From Clostridia bacterium (GTDB lineage: Bacteria > Bacillota_A > Clostridia > UBA1381): a DNA stretch of 18,279 nt. Made by a program: the position numbers and the translations under genes. Of this stretch, positions 16,733-18,279 are shown in pieces (the first letter of the stretch is position 1; every line of letters starts with the position of its first letter). The notes below the pieces were generated by a model. That model ran no database searches, was not told the DNA's origin, and saw only the letters and a list, made by a program, of their open reading frames with translations. Where the stretch lies: assembly GCA_017451145.1 (NCBI GenBank), contig JAFSSG010000030.1, forward strand, positions 1 through 18,279, read 5' to 3'.

Positions 16733-17608
16733 TTACTCCTGTCCGCTTACTTCTTCTGCCGGTGCTGTTGCCGCAAATTTTGCGAGTACAACCTTGCCCT
16801 CATTTGACAAAACTACTGTATAGAATTTATCAACCGAGATATCTGTTACTCTCTTTAATGACTGTCTTTCTGTTTCCACATTTGTATCTCTCTTTAAGTA
16901 GATTGTAAGTGCGGGAGTCTCGTCCTCGCATTCCTTATCCTCTGAGATTTTGACAATCGGGCATACATAATGTCCTGAAACCAACGGCACTTTCTTAGAC
17001 GGAACAACGACGGTGTTTGCAATCATACCGATTTCGCCTGTAATTGCGACGTCGCCCATATACTTTTCTCTTGAAATAAAGTCGTCGTCATGACGGAGCT
17101 GTGTCAGCTGTGACGGATGAACAAAAATCACCTTACGGCAGTTTGATTCCTCGCTGAACACGTCAATTGCGTCGATAATGCCGTCATATGAGATGATATC
17201 GTCTGTTTCATATTCCAAAGACGCTGTTTGAAGTGCGTCCATAGCGTCATTATCAACCTTTGCGGCTATTGCCATTGCAAGTTGATTATTTGTTTCGCCT
17301 ATGGGGTTACCGTAGCCGGACAAAATGGCCTCATCGGAAAGCTCAACCGCCTTCATCGCCTTTTTGATTGTTGCCTCTGTTGTAGTTGTTACAAGCTTTG
17401 TTGTACCAACCGCAACACCCTCTGCCACATCATCGGCGTCGCCTATGTATGAATACTGCGGGACTACGATTGTGTCACCTGCAACGCCTGTCAGGGTATC
17501 ATCTACCTTGGCAAAAGGTGCTACCACTATCTTTTTCTCAATTTTTGCGGAAATCATATCCGCCATAACCTTAGGATTTACTAAATCACTTATCTTTGTA
17601 ATTGCCAT
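16733..17608 (-). CDS. Phage major capsid protein, N4-gp56 family
   Basis: A 291-residue HK97-fold shell protein. The N-terminus 'MAITKISDLVNPKVMADMI', followed by 'GVAGDTIVVPQYSYIGDADDVAEG' (41-64) and 'KAMKAVELSDEAILSGYGNP' (83-102), is the recognisable N4-gp56 signature, and 'CRKVIFVHPSQLTQLRHD' (157-174) is the typical P-domain strand/helix. Length is normal for the family, and there is no fused protease or delta domain because a separate scaffold gene lies upstream. AAAGGA precedes the start, and a small hairpin lies further upstream in the 51-base gap after the scaffold gene, the largest intergenic gap in the structural module. Confidence 0.9.
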   Translation of the reverse strand: MAITKISDLVNPKVMADMISAKIEKKIVVAPFAKVDDTLTGVAGDTIVVPQYSYIGDADDVAEGVAVGTTKLVTTTTEATIKKAMKAVELSDEAILSGYGNPIGETNNQLAMAIAAKVDNDAMDALQTASLEYETDDIISYDGIIDAIDVFSEESNCRKVIFVHPSQLTQLRHDDDFISREKYMGDVAITGEIGMIANTVVVPSKKVPLVSGHYVCPIVKISEDKECEDETPALTIYLKRDTNVETERQSLKRVTDISVDKFYTVVLSNEGKVVLAKFAATAPAEEVSGQE

Positions 17609-17626
17609 ATCTACAAAATTCCTTTC

Positions 17627-17644
17627 TGCCCATATATTTGGGCA
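17627..17644 (-). repeat. Hairpin in the leader of the major capsid gene
   Basis: A 6-bp GC-rich perfect inverted repeat (17627-17632 with 17639-17644) with a six-base AT loop lies 18 bases before the capsid start codon, just upstream of its AAAGGA ribosome site. There is no T run, so it is not a terminator. It could act as an mRNA processing or stabilising element, or be chance. Confidence 0.45.
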
Positions 17645-17659
17645 ATAAATTTTAAGTTG

Positions 17660-18103
17660 TTATTTCGATTGAAGCTCTTTATAAAGCGTGGGATTTTCCA
17701 AAAAAAGCTTTAATCTCTTTTTGTAGCTCATTGATTCAAATCCCTTTTTTGTAATTTCGCTTGACGCCTTGCTCTTTGCTGTAAACTGCGGTTTTTTCGT
17801 TTCCGTTTCAAAAAGATAGTCGCAGTTTTTTCTAAGCTCTGCAATTTGCTCCAAAGCTCCCTTTAAAACACCGTCTTCTAAGCTTATTTTGTCAAGCTCC
17901 AACAGTGATTTTACCGCCTTTTCATTTTTTGCACCGCTTTTTGTGATTGCTTCAGCTAAAAGTCTTTCGGTTTCTGCCTTTTTATAAGCCTCATCAGCTT
18001 CCTTTTTGCCTTTTTCAAAAGCCTCATTCTCAATCCGTTCAAGCTCTTTTACCTGCTCTTCCGTTATGTTCGGGAAAAGCTTTTCTATATCCTTTTTCTT
18101 CAT
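17660..18103 (-). CDS. Phage capsid scaffold protein (GP20-like)
   Basis: A 147-residue, highly charged helical protein that templates procapsid assembly and is removed on maturation. It begins 'MKKKDIEKLFPNITEEQVKELE', with coiled-coil residues at about 18-55. It contains the GP20/scaffold landmark 'SGAKNEKAVKSLLELDKISLEDG' (55-77), then 'IAELRKNCDYLFE' (87-99), and a basic C-terminus suited to binding the shell protein. It lies directly upstream of the major capsid gene. Its ATG overlaps the portal stop codon (ATGA-type overlap). Confidence 0.88.
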   Translation of the reverse strand: MKKKDIEKLFPNITEEQVKELERIENEAFEKGKKEADEAYKKAETERLLAEAITKSGAKNEKAVKSLLELDKISLEDGVLKGALEQIAELRKNCDYLFETETKKPQFTAKSKASSEITKKGFESMSYKKRLKLFLENPTLYKELQSK

Positions 18104-18279
18104 TCTGCCGTTCCTTTCTTTAGCATTTGGTTAAGATTTTTTTCCGCTTCCTTGTCCTCTTCTCCCAGATACCATGCTCTCATTTCCGCAGGGCTTATGA
18201 TTCCCTTTTCCAAAAGACGCATTTTTTCATCAAACTCGGTCTTTCTGTCAGCTACAATACTGTCATCAAAATCAAAGGA
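18100..18279 (-). CDS. Phage portal protein, C-terminal 59 residues (5' end outside the window)
   Basis: A partial frame entering from the right edge and ending with TGA at 18102-18100, overlapping the scaffold ATG. The 59 residues read 'SFDFDDSIVADRKTEF' followed by 'LLEKGIISPAEMRAWYLGE' and a charged tail. That is the well-known ending of A118-type siphophage portal proteins: an 'F.FDDSI..D...E' strand and helix, then a 'GI.S..E.R...LG' helix. The portal is the dodecameric ring through which DNA is packaged. No minor head (Gp4-like) gene is present between portal and scaffold. Confidence 0.8.
   Translation of the reverse strand, partial: SFDFDDSIVADRKTEFDEKMRLLEKGIISPAEMRAWYLGEEDKEAEKNLNQMLKKGTAE

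Overview
The window looks like a piece of a low-to-mid GC Clostridia-type (Firmicutes) chromosome carrying most of the late region of an integrated siphovirus. The Gram-positive assignment rests on three things: strong purine-rich Shine-Dalgarno sites, S-layer homology (SLH) domains on an exported protein, and a group II ECF transporter. The phage genes match the Listeria A118 / Lactococcus type of siphophage module.

Left edge (1-1148, + strand): the 3' part of a polysaccharide flippase gene of the Wzx/MOP superfamily, which suggests the end of a surface-polysaccharide locus. It converges on the next operon and shares with it a bidirectional terminator built into the coding ends of both genes (1132-1158).

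Central host operon (6717 to 1157, - strand, four tightly coupled genes behind one good sigma-A promoter at 6753-6781): (1) a secreted SLH-anchored protein with a terpene-cyclase/prenyltransferase-like alpha/alpha toroid; (2) a membrane-anchored DUF4430 protein; (3) the EcfT membrane coupling protein; (4) one long gene that fuses two ECF ATPase domains to a substrate-binding S component. The toroid and the DUF4430 fold are the two domains of animal intrinsic factor and transcobalamin, here on separate chains. The best reading is a cobalamin (or related corrinoid) capture and uptake system. The ATPase/S fusion has an in-frame TAA at 3383-3385, just before the first ABC signature, so in this copy the transporter is probably broken or depends on readthrough.

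Right part (18279 to 6845, - strand): a contiguous phage late operon read from structural to lysis genes. The order is portal (C-terminal end only), scaffold, N4-gp56-type major capsid protein, two head-tail connector proteins, tail terminator, tail tube, Gp15-like chaperone, a very short tape measure protein, distal tail protein, Gp37-like baseplate/tip protein, an unidentified tail protein, a mosaic 854-residue tail fibre, a 52-residue small protein, an XkdX-family protein, holin and an M15-type endolysin. A strong terminator follows the endolysin. Most genes abut or overlap by a few bases. No integrase, repressor, terminase or attachment site is visible, so the prophage continues to the right and its left boundary probably lies near 6718-6844.

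There is no gene-free stretch over 300 bases. The longest gap is 6718-6844, which holds the phage terminator and the host promoter. I see no RNA genes, insertion sequences or CRISPR arrays.
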